From: Lactuca virosa
Taxonomy: Eukaryota > Streptophyta > Magnoliopsida > Asterales > Asteraceae
Assembly (NCBI GenBank): GCA_928212115.1
Contig: CAKMRJ010005634.1
Coordinates: 177,988,213-178,052,212, forward strand
Length of the DNA: 64,000 bases
Direction: 5' to 3'
The notes beneath the pieces were generated by a model. That model was not told where the DNA came from, did not search any database, and worked only from the letters and a program-made list of their open reading frames with translations. A program made the translations under genes and the position numbers. Below are positions 34,184 through 46,759 of this stretch, one piece after another (position 1 is the first letter of the stretch; the number at the start of each line of letters is the position of its first letter).

Positions 34184-34491
34184 TAAAATAAAAAATAATA
34201 ACCTTTATAGATTCAATTCATCATTTATCAAAACAATATAATCAAAACTTATATAGATGTTGGTTACTTAAAATAAACAAATCTTTTTTATAAATAAATT
34301 ATGCAGGTATAATTTATCAAAACAAATGTTGAATTTAGAAAAATGAGGTAAAAAATATTGAAAGAAATTCAAGAAGGGTGAAAACCCTAAAATGAACATT
34401 CTCTCTGATAATCAAAAACACACACACACACACACTAAAGATTACCGACGTGCGACAATATCACATTACATCCCTCTTCTTCTAATTTTCC
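33604..34491. other. AT-rich CACTA interior without gene
   Basis: I see no coding sequence. It contains a (TAA)n microsatellite at 34127-34179 and (CA)n at about 34419-34435. GGCGGGATAA occurs twice near 33870-33895. Confidence 0.5.
34127..34179. repeat. (TAA)n microsatellite
   Basis: About 17 uninterrupted TAA units followed by imperfect TAAA units. Confidence 0.95.
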
Positions 34492-36094
34492 TGTAACATC
34501 CGGATTCCCAGATATTTTATTTTAACCTTTTATTTTGAGTTATAGAGAGGGACTCGACGAGTTGGCGCCTGGACTCGTCGAGTAGGATCGCGATTCGCTA
34601 ATTGAATTAATGAATGGACTCGACGAGTCGGCTAAGTGACTCGACGAGTCTGTGCTGGTGGCAGAAACCCTAAGTCTTGGGGTCTGTGCCCTATTTAAAG
34701 GCCTTTATGGCCTTCATTTACGGCCATTGCACCCCTGAGAAACCCTAGAGAGCAGAGAGAAAGCTTGTAGTGCAAAAGGAGGTCTAATTCATCATTCTTT
34801 GGTGTGTTTTAGCAAAGAGAAGGAAGGATTTCGAGCTAGGCTGACTTGTGGGACTCAAATCTTCCATCATTTCGTTCAGAGCTGCTGTGGGAGGTAAGGA
34901 TTCATGTCTATCTTCATTTGAGTAATAGATTTCATGAATATAGGATTTCATCTCTTCACTTTGGTAAGAGATCTAGTGTGTGTGATATCCCCTTGTGACA
35001 ATATTATCAGATCTGGACCTTGAGAGGTCCAGATAGCCCCTATTCTTCAGCTTTATGCAATCCTTTATGAGTTTTGGGGCCTAGGTTATTATATTAAGGG
35101 TTATTTTGGCATATAGAGATGATAGTGTGATGCATGGGCCTAAAGTTCGAACCTTTACGTGACTTTTGAGTGCTAGAAGGTCATATCTACTAGTTGGTGA
35201 AGCAGATCTGACCTCAGAAGGTCGTTTGAGTGTTGCCATGGAAGGAACTCGCCGAGTCCATAATGGGACTCGACGAGTCGAGTCGGGTTGACCCGCGATT
35301 CATGACCAGTGGTGACTCGTCGGGTGGAAGGTTCGCTCGGCGAGTCGAGTGAGGTTTAGATAGACCCAGAGGACACGCTTGGACTCGCCGAGTCACCTAT
35401 GTGAACTCGACGAGTCTGGTCAAAGTTGACCGTTGACTTTCGTTGACTTTTAAGGTCCAGTCAATGTTTGGACTTTTGAGCCATTGGAGGGGTAAAATGG
35501 TCTTTTACCCTCCTGAGAGAACTTAGAGAGGGAATAGCCTAGGCTTTGAGAGTCGTATTAATTAGAGTAATTATTTTATGTGATTAGGCGAAGGCTAGAT
35601 CAGTATTTCCGAGTTCGAGGTTTACCGAGTTATCCGAGGTGAGTCTTCTCACTATACTTTACCTTGAGTGGTAAGTAGAGATATGTGATAGTTCAGCCCA
35701 TTGGATTGATATCCTAGTAGTTATTGATATGTTGAGTATGACCTAGATAATGCATGCTAGTTTGATATGCTAGTCTGGTAGATCTGTAGGACTACATGTG
35801 ATAATGTTTGATTATCTGTATGCGCATTTATCTGTTACATGTCGACATGTTGTATGGGGTGGGTTGAGGTTGTACTGCTCCGTGTGGTAGCCAACAAACC
35901 CTGGAGTATGCCAGATATGAGCCAAGGGTCAGGGAGGGCATGTCAGACTCATACTGAGGACTCCTAAGCATTCTAGAAACGAGCTGAGGGTCAGGTAGGG
36001 CATGCCAGACTCGTACTGTGGGCTAATCTATTGTATTCCAGTCTGAGGACTAAGGGTCGGGTAGGGCATGCCAGACCCGAAACAAAGTGTTACA
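34492..36094 (+). mobile_element. LTR G, Gypsy LTR remnant nested in the CACTA element
   Basis: It starts TGTAACATCCGG and shows the shared LTR order: ACTCGACGAGT palindromes at 34552-34650 and 35245-35415, TATA-like CTATTTAAAGG (about 34692) between AAACCCTAA (34674) and AAACCCTAG (34739), GTTGACTTTCGTTGAC (35432), GGGGTAAAATGGTCTTTT (35489), CGAGGTGAGTCTTCTC (35635) and a GGGTCAGGxAGGGCATG minisatellite (35930-36085). The GGGAACTCACTAAGC and TTTCAGGTAC block is missing. The flanks do not form a duplication (TTTCC versus GTTTT), so the 3' end was probably deleted. Confidence 0.8.
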
Positions 36095-36458
36095 GTTTTA
36101 CTTAAAAATGAAGCTATTTTATTTAACAAAATTAATATAAATATAAGAGTACATATGGCAAAAAACAATACTACATCCTATTATACTAAAACTATTGATA
36201 AAGCAAGGTACCACATTCAAAGTCAAACTGAAACTGAAATATTGAAACACATTAAATAAAATCTAAACAAACTTAGTTTGGAAATTTTGTTACACATGTT
36301 TGCAATTTGATATTGTAATGTATTCTGTTGTGATTTTGTCCCGCAAATAAAAGAAAATATGTTAATACAATGGTTGTACTAGATTACTACAAATTTATAA
36401 TCATATTTGTTTGTTTTGTATCAAATAATTCGTTTATTACCTTTCAAAGTATATGGTT
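36095..36458. other. AT-rich stretch downstream of the transposase gene
   Basis: It holds a short open frame (36068-36259) of low-complexity composition that I do not consider a gene. It is probably the 3' flank of the transposase gene. Confidence 0.4.
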
Positions 36459-39400
36459 TTATGACACCCATAATCCTTCATTGTGATCTGACCTTAAGTA
36501 AGTAGTGTCGTCAACCTCATCATTTGAAGATGGAATGCCGATAGAAAATGGGGGTAGCTCGTCAAACTGATCGTACTCTTCCTCGTCCACAACATCATCA
36601 ACACCAAGTATATGCCGTTTTCCATGCATGACAATGTGATTTTTCGAGTCTTTTGGGTCCTCAACATAGAATATTTGGCTAGCTTGTTTAGCTAGAATGA
36701 ATGGTTCTGATACATAACCGTTTGTGGAAAGGTCAACAATTGTAAACCCATCATTGTCAACTTTAACACCTCGTTGGTTGTCAACCCATTTGCACTTGAG
36801 CATAGGTATAATGATGGTATCATATTTTAATTCCCATGTTTCTTGAATGACACCATAATATGACTCTTTAGCTATCCTTGACCTTGCATCATGATTATCT
36901 CCATATAATTCTATTGAGGCTATTAACGTTACTCCACTATTTTGAAGCGTACGTTTTTTATCTTGTTGATTAGTGTAGAATGTATAACCATTAATGTCGT
37001 ACCCTTGGTACGTTGCCACAACATGTTCGGGACCATTTGCTAGATGTACCACGGCGTGATCAACATTGTTCACGCCATAACTTGCTTTCACTTTGTCTTT
37101 TAACCATTGTGAGAATGTTTTGTTATGTTCTGTACTCAACCATCTTTTCCTCTTACCACTATTCGACATTTCTATATGTCTTTTGTGCTCGTTCACGTAT
37201 GGAGCAATGATCGTCATATGTTGTAGGACTGTAAAATGTGCCAGATGCAAGTCTTCTTTATTTGGAGTTACCCGTTTCAATCCAATTGTCCCATATCCTA
37301 CAAGTCTACCCTCGTGTCGAGATTTCGGTATGCCAATACTTGTAACACCTTGTAAATAGTCAGTACAATATTCAATTACCTCCTCTCTAGCGTATCCTTC
37401 AACAATACTACCCTCTGGTCGATATCTATTCCTTACATACCTTTTTAAGACACCCATATATCTCTCAAATGGATACATGTATCGTAGGTATACCGGCCCA
37501 CAGTACTTTATCTCTCTAACAATATGAGATATTAGATGAACCATGATATTGAAAAATGAAGGTGGGAAATACATCTCAAGCTGGCATAACGTCAAGATGA
37601 TATCACTTTGCCATGAATCTAACACTTCAGGATCAATAACTTTTGAATGAATCATGTTGAAAAACAAACATAACTTTGTGATTGTGTGTCGAAGGCGATC
37701 TGGTAATATTCCACGAATTGCAATAGGAATCATGTGGGCCATCAAAACATGACAATCATGAGACTTCATACCAAGAAGTTTTAGTTCACTCATTGACACT
37801 AACTTCTTAATGTTAGCAGAATAGCCCGATGGAACCTTCACACCATGCAAGCACTTGCAAAAATTTGTTTTCTCGGCCTTTGACATGGTATAACAAGCTA
37901 CTGGAAGATACGTGCGCTTTCCAGTATTCTTAATAGGAGCAAGCTCGGGTCGAATCCCCATTTCAACCATGTCATCTCGAACATTAACCCCATCTTTTGT
38001 TTTTCCCTTGATGTTTAACAATAAGGCTATCAAGCTTTCACAAACATTTTTTTCGATATGCATAATGTCAAGACAATGTCGAACCTGCAAGTGCTTCCAA
38101 TATGGTAAATCCCAAAATATAGATATTTTCTTCCAAATATTATTTTCTATAGGAGTTGTACCTTTACCTTTACCATTACGTTTTTGTTTTCGTTTCCCTT
38201 TACCTTTGGTTTTTCCGAATGTAATGTTTAGATTTTCAACACGGGAAAATACAATTTCTCCTCGTAATGGTGGCCTTGCTTTCGTGCTCTCGGTTTTACC
38301 ATTAAACACTTTTTTTTCTTACGATACGGATGGTTATTTGGAAGATATCTTCGATGATCCATGTATACATTTTTCTTGCAATTTTTCAACCATAATGATT
38401 GAGTGTCATCTTCACATACTGGACATGCCTTTGATCCCTTTGTACTGTATCCAGATAAATTCCCATATGTTGGGAAATCATTTATGGTGCAATAAATCAT
38501 GGCCCGAAGTTGGAAATTTTCCCCACTGTATGCATCATACACTTCCACACCTGGACTCCACAACTTTTTCATGTCCTCGATTAATGGAGATAAATAAACA
38601 TCAATGTCATTTCCCGGTTGCTTTGGACCTTGAATTAGCAGTGACATCATGATGTATCTTCTTTTCATACATAACCAAGGCGGAAGATTGTAGATGCAAA
38701 GAAGAACTGGCCATGTACTATGGCGGCTGCTCAAGCTTCCAAATGGATTAATGCCGTCAGAACTAAGTCCAAACCTAATATTTCCAATATCATGACCAAA
38801 TTCTTCAAACTTAGAATTGATATTTCTCCATTGAGGAGAATCTGCAACATGCCTTATTTAGTCGTCTATTGTACGCTCCTCACCATGCCATCACATCAAC
38901 TTTGCATCTTTAGCGTTTGCAGATAACCGTTTTAATCTTGGAATGATAGGCAAATACCATAAGACTTTAGCAGGCGGTCCATTCATTCTCATATTATTGT
39001 TTTCTTCTGTAGAATTTTTCCTTTTGTATCGTGATGTACCACATGTAATACAACTATGTAGATCTGCATAGTCATTTCGATACAACATACAATCATTTGG
39101 GCAAGCATGTATTCTTTCAATTTCCATTCCCATTAGACACATCAATTTTTTTGCTTGGTATGTGGACACAGGTAGCTCATTATCATCCGGAAGCATCTCA
39201 TGCAAAATCTTTAGAAGACTTGTGAAGCTTGTATCACTCCAACCGTTGTTTGCTTTTAAGTTAATCAATTTCAACACAGCAGATAGTTTGGTAAATTTTG
39301 TACACCCAGTGTACAACGGTTTCTCTGATTCATCAAATAATTGTTGAAAATTTTCATAATCATCTTCAACAACATTGTCTTCACAATCATGTAACATTCC

Positions 39401-39724
39401 AGATAAGTTATCATAGTTGTTATCATCTGTATCATCAATATCATCATTATACTCTAAAGTAGTTGCATTATGATCAACCAATATCTCACCATGTCGTGAC
39501 CAACACGTATAATCTCTCATAAACCCACGAACTATCAAATGCTCTTCTATTTTGGCAGAATCAGTGTACATAGAACAATTCTGACAATCTACACAAGGAC
39601 ACCATATGTAGCTTTCTCCTTTATTCACTCGATTCTCCTCTGCAACTTTAAGAAAACCACTCAAACATGCCAAATATTCATCGCATGAACGTTTAATTCC
39701 ATACATCCAGTAACTACGATCCAT
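36459..39724 (-). pseudogene. CACTA TNP2-type transposase, broken
   Basis: ATG at 39724 begins MDRSYWMYGIKRS with a transposase-associated domain (WCPCVDC, HLIVRGFMRDY, W-R-HGE). The Transposase_21 core follows: WSDTSFTSLLKILHEMLP, C-NDC, C--C near 39050, LMxWHGEER, HVADSPQWRNI, IGNIRFGLSSDGINPFG and CPVCEDD. Then come DUF4218 (YFPPSFFNIMVHLISHI, YMYPFERYMGVLKRYVRN) and DUF4216 (SYYGVIQETWEL, DPKDSKNHIV). Breaks are TGA at about 38891 where Arg is expected, TAA at about 38858 and a frameshift in eight T (38310-38317). Otherwise all domains of the family are present, so decay is moderate. The family cuts and pastes the element by binding the subterminal repeats. Confidence 0.93.
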
Positions 39725-40649
39725 CTGTTATTACATAAAAGATATATGAATAACATGCATGTAGGATAACGTATGCATCTAAAGACATATGTAATGTACA
39801 TAATACAAAGTTAATGATACAAAAATATTATCAAGCGCTTGAAAGTAATAAAAAATACCTTGTTTTTATTTGTTAGATAAGATGAAGAATATATTTATTA
39901 CGGTTCAATAAGTTTCAATATGTATTCCTATGATTCATATATAATGACCTAGATTTAAAAAAACCAACATACTTAATTATAAAATATAATGAGTTATTAT
40001 GTAAACCAATATATTTTTCTATACCTTTATAAAATTTTAAAACATTTTGTCATAAATTTTTAACGTTTTCATCAATTAAAAATATACCACATTCTATACA
40101 TAAAAATATTCCATTTTCCATGCATATGAATATAAATAGGTTTCTAGAATTAAACAAATAAACTAATAATCATTATTGATGATATTTTGTAATATAATTG
40201 TTTTATATATTTATAAACGTGCTTAACGTTTAATGTTTTGTTATTATTATTTTTTTAATTTCAAACAAATAAAAAAATTTAAATATTTTAAAACAACTTG
40301 ATAAAATAATATAATATTTTAACATAACTCCTATCATCATTATAATTGTGATATATTAAATAACAATTAAAATAAAGACATTAATTGTTCATGACACCTT
40401 TTTGTAAGTTGTCCCAATAAATTTAACCTATTCAAATATGTTTATTCGTTTACTCATCCATGATTCCATTTGTTTACTTTTCTATTTAGGATTTTTTATC
40501 ATTAATGATTTTCTTTTTAAAAATGAATACGTTTAAATCCTTTTTATGTAGGAGGTGCTTTATAAAAATGATTATGTTATGTTAAATAACTTAAAATGGT
40601 TATTATGCATAGAAAATATTAATATTAATATATCACTAAAATAAACACC
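39725..40649. other. Very AT-rich CACTA 5' interior
   Basis: I see no gene. It should contain the promoter of the transposase gene on the minus strand, but no TATA box can be singled out in such AT-rich DNA. Confidence 0.4.
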
Positions 40650-41340
40650 ACATAAATGATATAACAGTGGAAAACCATTTTCAGGGAAAGAAGGGGTAAA
40701 AATATAATTTGTTGCTGCCCAGGATCAAATTGGAGACCTTGAGTGTGGTTTGGCTAATATGTACATTATGTGTATGGAGTGCTATCTATATATTCCTAGA
40801 TCGAAAATAAAAATGTTAGACTAGTCTTGCTGGTGTATATTTTTCTTGCTGAGATGAGTTCATCCCTTTGACAATTTTGCCCCTGGTTTTGTCTTGCATC
40901 TTTGTGGTGGTTTCTTGATATGTTTTTCATGTGTTCTTTGGAGCTGATGGCATAATTTCTTGATCTTCTATGGTTCTATTTGTGCTCATTTTTAATTTCT
41001 TTCTAGATGTTGGTGGGGTTTTTTTGGTTTACTGACCATTTTGCCCCTGTTTGGCATTTTTCAGTGTGATGCTTGTTGACTGAAGTTTTCAGCCTCTATT
41101 CATCCATTTGCTTATGTTCTGGCCTGTTATGCTCTCTAGGTTGCTGGTGGGATACATACTTGCTATTTGGACATTTTTACCCTTGTGGGGTGTTTTCTTA
41201 TTGCTTTTAGTTCTCTGTTTGTTTAGCTTAGCTTTTGTTTCTTTGGCTCTTCTTGTTGCTTAATATTGTACTTTGTTCCAACTTTCTTCTTGTGTGTTGC
41301 TTACTTGCTTAATAAAGTCATAGTTGTTCAAAACAAAAAT
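40650..41340 (+). other. T-rich segment resembling a LINE 3' end
   Basis: The composition changes to T/G-rich, with repeated TTTTGCCCCTG phrases (40878, 41040). It ends GCTTAATAAAGTCATAG TTGTTC followed by an A-rich stretch (about 41308-41345), like the 3' untranslated end and poly(A) of a retroposed transcript. No coding frame is seen. A LINE tail is a guess. Confidence 0.3.
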
Positions 41341-41754
41341 AAGTCTTTAAGCCACATTTGCATTTTCTAAATGAAGTAAAAACACTTGGTTGTTGAGAAC
41401 GGGTCATATGGATTCCTAGTATGACTAACCAATCCCATAAAGTAATGGAAATTATCCTCTAAATATGTTATCATTATTTGATTTGATGAAGTTAAAAAAT
41501 ATAGACTTTGTTTCATGATTTGTCTAACGTGATAATCTTGTTTGTTATTATTATTTTCAGAAAGAGGTTTTTATCTTATAATCTTATTTGCTTTTTAGTG
41601 ATAATCTTAAAAGTCAGCTTTAAAATTAAATATATGATCGATAGTTTTATCTGGGTTTTACTTGTTTGATAAGGTTTAATATTTAAATCTCCTAATTAGT
41701 TTTTTGGTGTTGCAGATAGGGAATATGTTCAAAAGGTGCCAAGCTTTGCTAAAA

Positions 41755-42011
41755 AAAGAACCCGGTTGCTGAAAAACGGGCTCAATGATCCTTCTGTGAT
41801 TCGTGTATTACCCTTTTAAGGCTCGGTTCTTTTAAAAAAAACGGGTTGTATTATTTTTAATTAAAGCCCCGGTTGTTGTGACAGAAACCGAGTTTTTTAG
41901 TTACACAATAGATCCCGGTTTCTTAATGAAAAACGGGTCTTATAAAGTTTGCCTTCATTAAGCCCGGTTTTTGTATATTAGAACCCGATTTTTTAAACAA
42001 CCGGATCTTAT
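41755..42011. repeat. Right subterminal repeats of the CACTA element
   Basis: GAACCCGGTTGCTG, AAACGGGCTC, GCCCCGGTTGTTG, ATCCCGGTTTC, AAAACGGGTC and AGCCCGGTTTTTG lie in both orientations. They mirror the left end. Confidence 0.8.
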
Positions 42012-42044
42012 GAGGTGCCTTCTGTGCGCCCATTTGTAGTGGTG

Positions 42045-42672
42045 ACACACAGAACCTAGTGACTCCGACTGGCTTAACGCATCATACCAGTTTTACGATG
42101 AAAACCAAGAGCTTGTACGTGTCTACAACAAAGACTGTGTCCGTTTGGAAAAGCTAAAATACGATTACCAATACTCCCCACTCCTCTGGGAAAATGCGCG
42201 ATCCATTCCACCACTCGTTTCATTTAACATGAAGTCTGTTGAAACGGTTAAGCAAGTGCCCGACGTGAAGTTCCCATTGAAGCTAGACAAGATAACGAAG
42301 GTGCCAGTGAAGAGACCAGCCAATAACCGAAGTGAAAAAAACAAGAAGAAAGCAAATGATCTGTTGTTGATTGAAGGAATCAAGTTTAATAGCGACATGT
42401 TCGTTAAGTTTGATGTGCTTGTGAATGTCCAAAATGATGTCAGCGCAATATCTCTAGAAGATAGTGAGTTTGCAGGTAGTTTCGCGTAGTTGCCCCATAA
42501 CCATAGGGACGACATGTTAATGACTAGCGGGGCAAGGTTTGGGTTGACGGAGCTTTTGGAGGACATTCATGCGGAGGATGATGAGTTTATTTTGGTGACT
42601 TTGGTCCCAAAGGTATGGTTTGACGATGTGACCATTGACGAAATCAAAGTGGAGTTGGTTCCTATTATTTAA
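42045..42672 (+). pseudogene. Polyphenol oxidase 3' fragment (copy 2)
   Basis: The frame begins right at the CACTA end with HTEPSDSDWLNASYQFYDE and runs to KVELVPII, stop 42670-42672. It covers the PPO DWL region and the C-terminal KFDV domain (KFDVLVNVQNDVSA, then EFAGSFA, FGLTELLEDI). It is closely similar to the end of the copy at 57422-60471. TAG at 42487-42489 replaces the Gln found in the other copy (CAG to TAG). Both copper sites and the transit peptide are missing, and they are not found at the left side of the CACTA element. PPO oxidises o-diphenols to quinones in the thylakoid lumen; this fragment cannot. Confidence 0.93.
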
Positions 42673-44614
42673 ACAACTATGTAAACGTTTAAATTTTAAG
42701 TAATCGTATGCCATGCATAACATTGCATGCATGGCCGTGGCTTCTATATTTTTATAACAATAAGTTGATTGTATCCTTTTTCTGGGAATTAATCGAGTGA
42801 ACTAAAATAAAATCTTTTGCTTCTTCCAATGAAATTTTTTTTGGCTTTAACGAATTACCGACCAACGCGTGGATGTTTACGGAAACTAAGCTAATACGCC
42901 AACTATAAAGTTTCAAATATATGTTGTTTAAATATAAAAATCATAGACGTTAACTTTCATATAAATAATTTATTATAGTATAAAACATTGAATATCTTGA
43001 AATATATAATAAGGTATAAATCTATTACAATATTGATCAATGACTTCTGTCCTTATGTTATTCTTAAATAAAATTAAATAGAATATATATGGTTTAATGT
43101 TATTATAGTTGTAATTGTATAAATAGATTTTTAAAAAAAGTATTTGATTAAAACATAAACATTGGTTTCTTTTTAAAGATAACAATATACTCTTTTATAT
43201 AATGCTACTTTTAATTATTATTGTTGTAAGTTATTTGTAAGCTACTTATTTAGAAATTATTAATGTTTATAAAAATTGTTTTAGGAAATATTTTAATTAG
43301 TTTTGAATTATAATTTATGTTTTACATTTAACACTATAATTTATAGATTATAATTTATATTTTTTTGGTGGACGTTGTTTGATAGCAACATCAGAGTACG
43401 TATTTAGGGATTTACACCATTATTATCTGTTTTAAAAAACTTGTAATAATTTTGAACTACAAATATAAAAGTGTTATTGTTTTATGGAATAAAGATTAGA
43501 GACTAAAATATTTCTCTATTTAAACGTTGCAGCTATTTTTTCTATAATAATAAATAAAATATATGTTATTGTCTTCTTTTTTTATCATGTAATACACATG
43601 CATTATTAAAAATCTAACATAATGATCCTTTGATTATTTTTGTAATGTAGAAGCGACTCTAATTTATTACTGGGATTCTCTTTTTAACAGTATTAAAATC
43701 TACATGAGTATATGCACCATACCATTTTGTTTGTTCAACTGAAGAAATATTGGAACTAATAGCTTCAATTCATCTTAATATTCTTCGCCTGTTTAAGTTT
43801 CAAGCAATTAATTACTAGAAATTATGTTTTTGCTTATGAAGAGGCAGTCAAACTAATTTAGGAAGATCCCAACTAATTTGGTCAGGCCGATTTCATTACC
43901 AGTTCTAACAATAGGAATTTCATCCAAAAGTTGTTGCGCATAAACCACAATGCAAAATATCACTTGGATTAATTCATAAATGAAAATCATACATGATTTT
44001 TGGATTTATCTGCAATTACTTAATTAAAACTAAGTTAAAGAAATTCAATAAAAACCAGAGAAAATGGGGTTTGATCAAAATAAACTAAAGAATACATCTT
44101 CTATTTTTCTTCCCAACTCCACATTTTCAGCTCTAAGTTCTTCATGAACACTTTCCATGGCTTTTATTTTTTGTTTAATAAAAAAAATGTGACTATTGCA
44201 TACCCTTAACACCCAATGTAAAGGTCTAGAGAAAATATGAGGCAGCCAAATAAAATAACGGAAGGTCTAGAGAAAATATGGGGAAAACAAATAAAATAAG
44301 GGAGAAATGAAAAGAAGCCATCAAGATACATATCAAAATTCCATTCTCTTGATGAGAACCATCATCACACTTCATATGGCAGGAGAATGATGATTTATAA
44401 TATGTAAATTAAGAATGGCATATTAAAGCAAACTGTCTACTACATATCAAAACTCCTTTCTCTTGATGAGAACCATCATCACACTTCATATGGCAGGAGA
44501 ATGATGATTTATAATATGTAAAGAATGGGATTTAAAGCAAACCTGTCTACAGACAAAAATAACACCAAAAGCAATACCATTGGTAAGCTTGCAGGTACAC
44601 CTGATAACCATAGT
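42673..44614. other. Very AT-rich intergenic DNA
   Basis: I see no gene. The first 100 bp are probably PPO 3' flank (CCATGCATAACATTGCATGCATGG also resembles the sequence after copy 1). It holds a tandem duplication at 44328-44540 and a short one at 44222-44290 (GGTCTAGAGAAAATATG twice). Confidence 0.5.
44328..44540 (+). repeat. Tandem duplication, unit about 114 bp
   Basis: The units start at 44328 and 44442 with ACATATCAAAA and share TCTTGATGAGAACCATCATC and ATGGCAGGAGAATGATG. The second copy lacks a few bases near its end. Confidence 0.85.
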
Positions 44615-46263
44615 TGTAACATTCCAAAAATCATAATAATTTTTTTTTCATTTTAAATAAGTCAAAACTACTCATATTCATTATTCCAAAAACAATCAGA
44701 GTCAATGTATTCTCAAAACATCAGAGTAATTTGTAAACATTCAGAGCGGAATAAATCTCTGGAGGATGCAGTATGACCAATCTGGGCCCTTCCTTTTGAA
44801 AACAGAAGTACGTGAAACCATAAACATAAAACCGTAAGCATAAAGTTTAGTGATTTCCCCAAAATACTCCACACAATAAACATATACAAACATGCATGTT
44901 GGGTCCACAATTATTGGACTGGATTACCCTTGGGTCCACAGGCATCGGACTAGATTACCCCTGAGCGCACAACATAAGTCTGGATTGTCCTCATAGCCCA
45001 CAACCTATGTCTGGATTGCACTACCGACCCTCAGATTCTGTCTGGATTGCTCCTGGGTTTGTTGGCGTACAACACGAAGCCGTACCAGCTCAACCCAACC
45101 ATAATATGTCGACATATGCAACAAATAAACATATAACCAACAAGCAGATAATTAGGACGATCTACCAATCTAACAAATTACTACAGCATAACAACATCCT
45201 ATATACCAGGATACATCATACAACTTAGTGGGTCCGCATTGGTGCCTTCGACCCATGGGTACAGTGAGGAAAACTCACCTCGATTGGTAATGGATAGATC
45301 TCAAACATGAGCCGTTGGTGCTAACGTCTCTCCCACTAAACATATCCAAGACCAAACCCTAATTAGAAATTAAAGTAATATCCCACTTAACAGGTCCAAA
45401 AGTCAATGTTAATACCTATTTGGGCAAAAGACCATTTTCCCTTCCAACTCCTCAACCCCTTACAGTTGACCAATGGTCAAACTGGTCAAAAAGTCAACGG
45501 TTAAAGCCAGTTGACTTAAGTCCTGCGTATTGGTTTTTCATACGTACTGAGAGTACGCCCTGCGTACTTGCCCTATTAAGCCATTCCCTATTTTTAGCTC
45601 TTAATCTATAAAGACCAATCATCCATTTCTCATATCTGGACCTAATATACGTCTAGAGTGATAAAGTTCTTAAGTTTATGCATTTGCATGGCTTAAAAGA
45701 GGACAATACTAGATCCCAAGTCCAAAACACACTCCATTCCCAAATACTAATGCTTGGGAGGATAGGAGTGACCAAGCTCCCATTTGTATCACTTTACAAG
45801 CTCTAAAATGCTAGATCATGCCACTCATGAGGCATGTAGTAGCTCATACTCACTATACTGAAGATCAAGGGACAAAAAGCTCATAAAACCGATAACAAGC
45901 TACATTTATCTAATGAATTATTAAAGTTCAAGATTTATACCTCCTGGAGGATGTTGAAGAAGAGTAGAGTCTGGATCTACAAGCTTTGGACTCCCCAAGC
46001 ACACCTCCAACGATCTCCTTCTTCTCAAAATATACAAGGAACGATCAAAATGCTTCAAAATCCTTACAAGATGACTATGGTTTCAAGTTGTAGGCTCAAG
46101 AGGATGGAGGTTGATGATAAGAAGGACCACAAGGGGTTAGAGTCCTTAAATAGGGCTCAAAACCCCGAAATTAGGATTTTTACTCTATGCAGTTATTCCC
46201 TACGTAACATAAGTTACACCCTGTATAACTCACTAGAAACACGCCCCCACTACTCCCTACGTA
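44615..46263 (-). mobile_element. LTR E, Gypsy LTR on the minus strand, promoter end truncated
   Basis: The minus-strand 3' end is TTTTTGGAATGTTACA (plus TGTAACATTCC at 44615). Going right it has the complement of CACTAAACTTTATGC (about 44845), a minisatellite of GGTCCACAxxCATCGGACT type (44908-45060), AACTCACCTCG, the complement of the donor-like site (45279), CAAAAGACCATTTTCCC (45424), TTGAC/GTCAA repeats (45466-45515), GTACG-type palindromes (45542-45570 and again near 46200-46262) and CTAATTTCGGGG near 46160. The 5' end TGTAACATCC is absent, cut near 46263 by a hAT-like fragment. Confidence 0.75.
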
Positions 46264-46451
46264 GTAGGGATGAAAGTGGGTCCAAACCCAAACCTGATGG
46301 ACCCGAACCCGGAAAATCCATAATCAGTTAACAGGATTTTGTAGGACCTGGAAACCGGACCGATATATAGGAACTAATTCCGGTTCGGTTCCGGTTAAGG
46401 GACCTGGTAAAGTGAGTCTAGAACTGGAAAACCTGGAAACATCAACTGGGT
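46264..46451. mobile_element. Truncated hAT-like MITE fragment
   Basis: It starts TAGGGATGAAAGTGGG and is rich in CCGGTT, GGTTCCGG and ACCCGAACCCGG phrases like the complete MITE at 52431. There is no second end with an inverted TAGGGATG, so it is incomplete. Confidence 0.4.
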
Positions 46452-46709
46452 TGTAACATCCCAAAAATTTGAGACAAAAAATTCATTTTTTTAATTCATT
46501 TCAAAACATTTAGTAATCATGTCAAAACAACCAAAAATGTATCACATTGAAATAATATCAGAGTACAAATCCTAAAATCACATAACGCGGAAAACATGGT
46601 TGGATGTAGTGCGATCAAGTCGGACCCTTCCTTTTCGAGCTGGAGGTACCTGCAATATAAACTGAAAACTGTAAGCACAAAGCTTAGTGAGCTCCCCGAA
46701 AATACCCCA

Positions 46710-46712
<3 letters not shown>

Positions 46713-46756
<44 letters not shown>
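46713..46756. repeat. (TA)n microsatellite at the Helitron 5' end
   Basis: About 22 TA units inside LTR F. The other side of the same target continues at 51798-51852 after the Helitron. Confidence 0.9.

Positions 46757-46759
<3 letters not shown>

Larger units (their letters stand above)
22324..42041 (-). mobile_element. CACTA (En/Spm-like) DNA transposon, 19.7 kb with nested insertions
   Basis: The left end is CACTACAAAAAGCGC (22324) and the right end, read on the minus strand, is CACTACAAATGGGCGC (ending 42041). Both ends carry many ACCCGGTT/AACCGGGT subterminal motifs. Both genes are on the minus strand: a TNP2-type transposase (36459-39724) and a second gene ending in a Ulp1-like domain (about 23290-26591), the usual two-gene set. 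A Copia element (27536-33598) and a Gypsy LTR (34492-36094) are nested inside. The 3-bp flanks are CAC and GTG, not a direct duplication, so one flank was probably rearranged. The element is inactive by itself. Confidence 0.85.

Noticed and set aside
37912..38652. 246-codon plus-strand frame
   Set aside because: It is antisense to the transposase, whose TNP2 motifs are clear on the minus strand.
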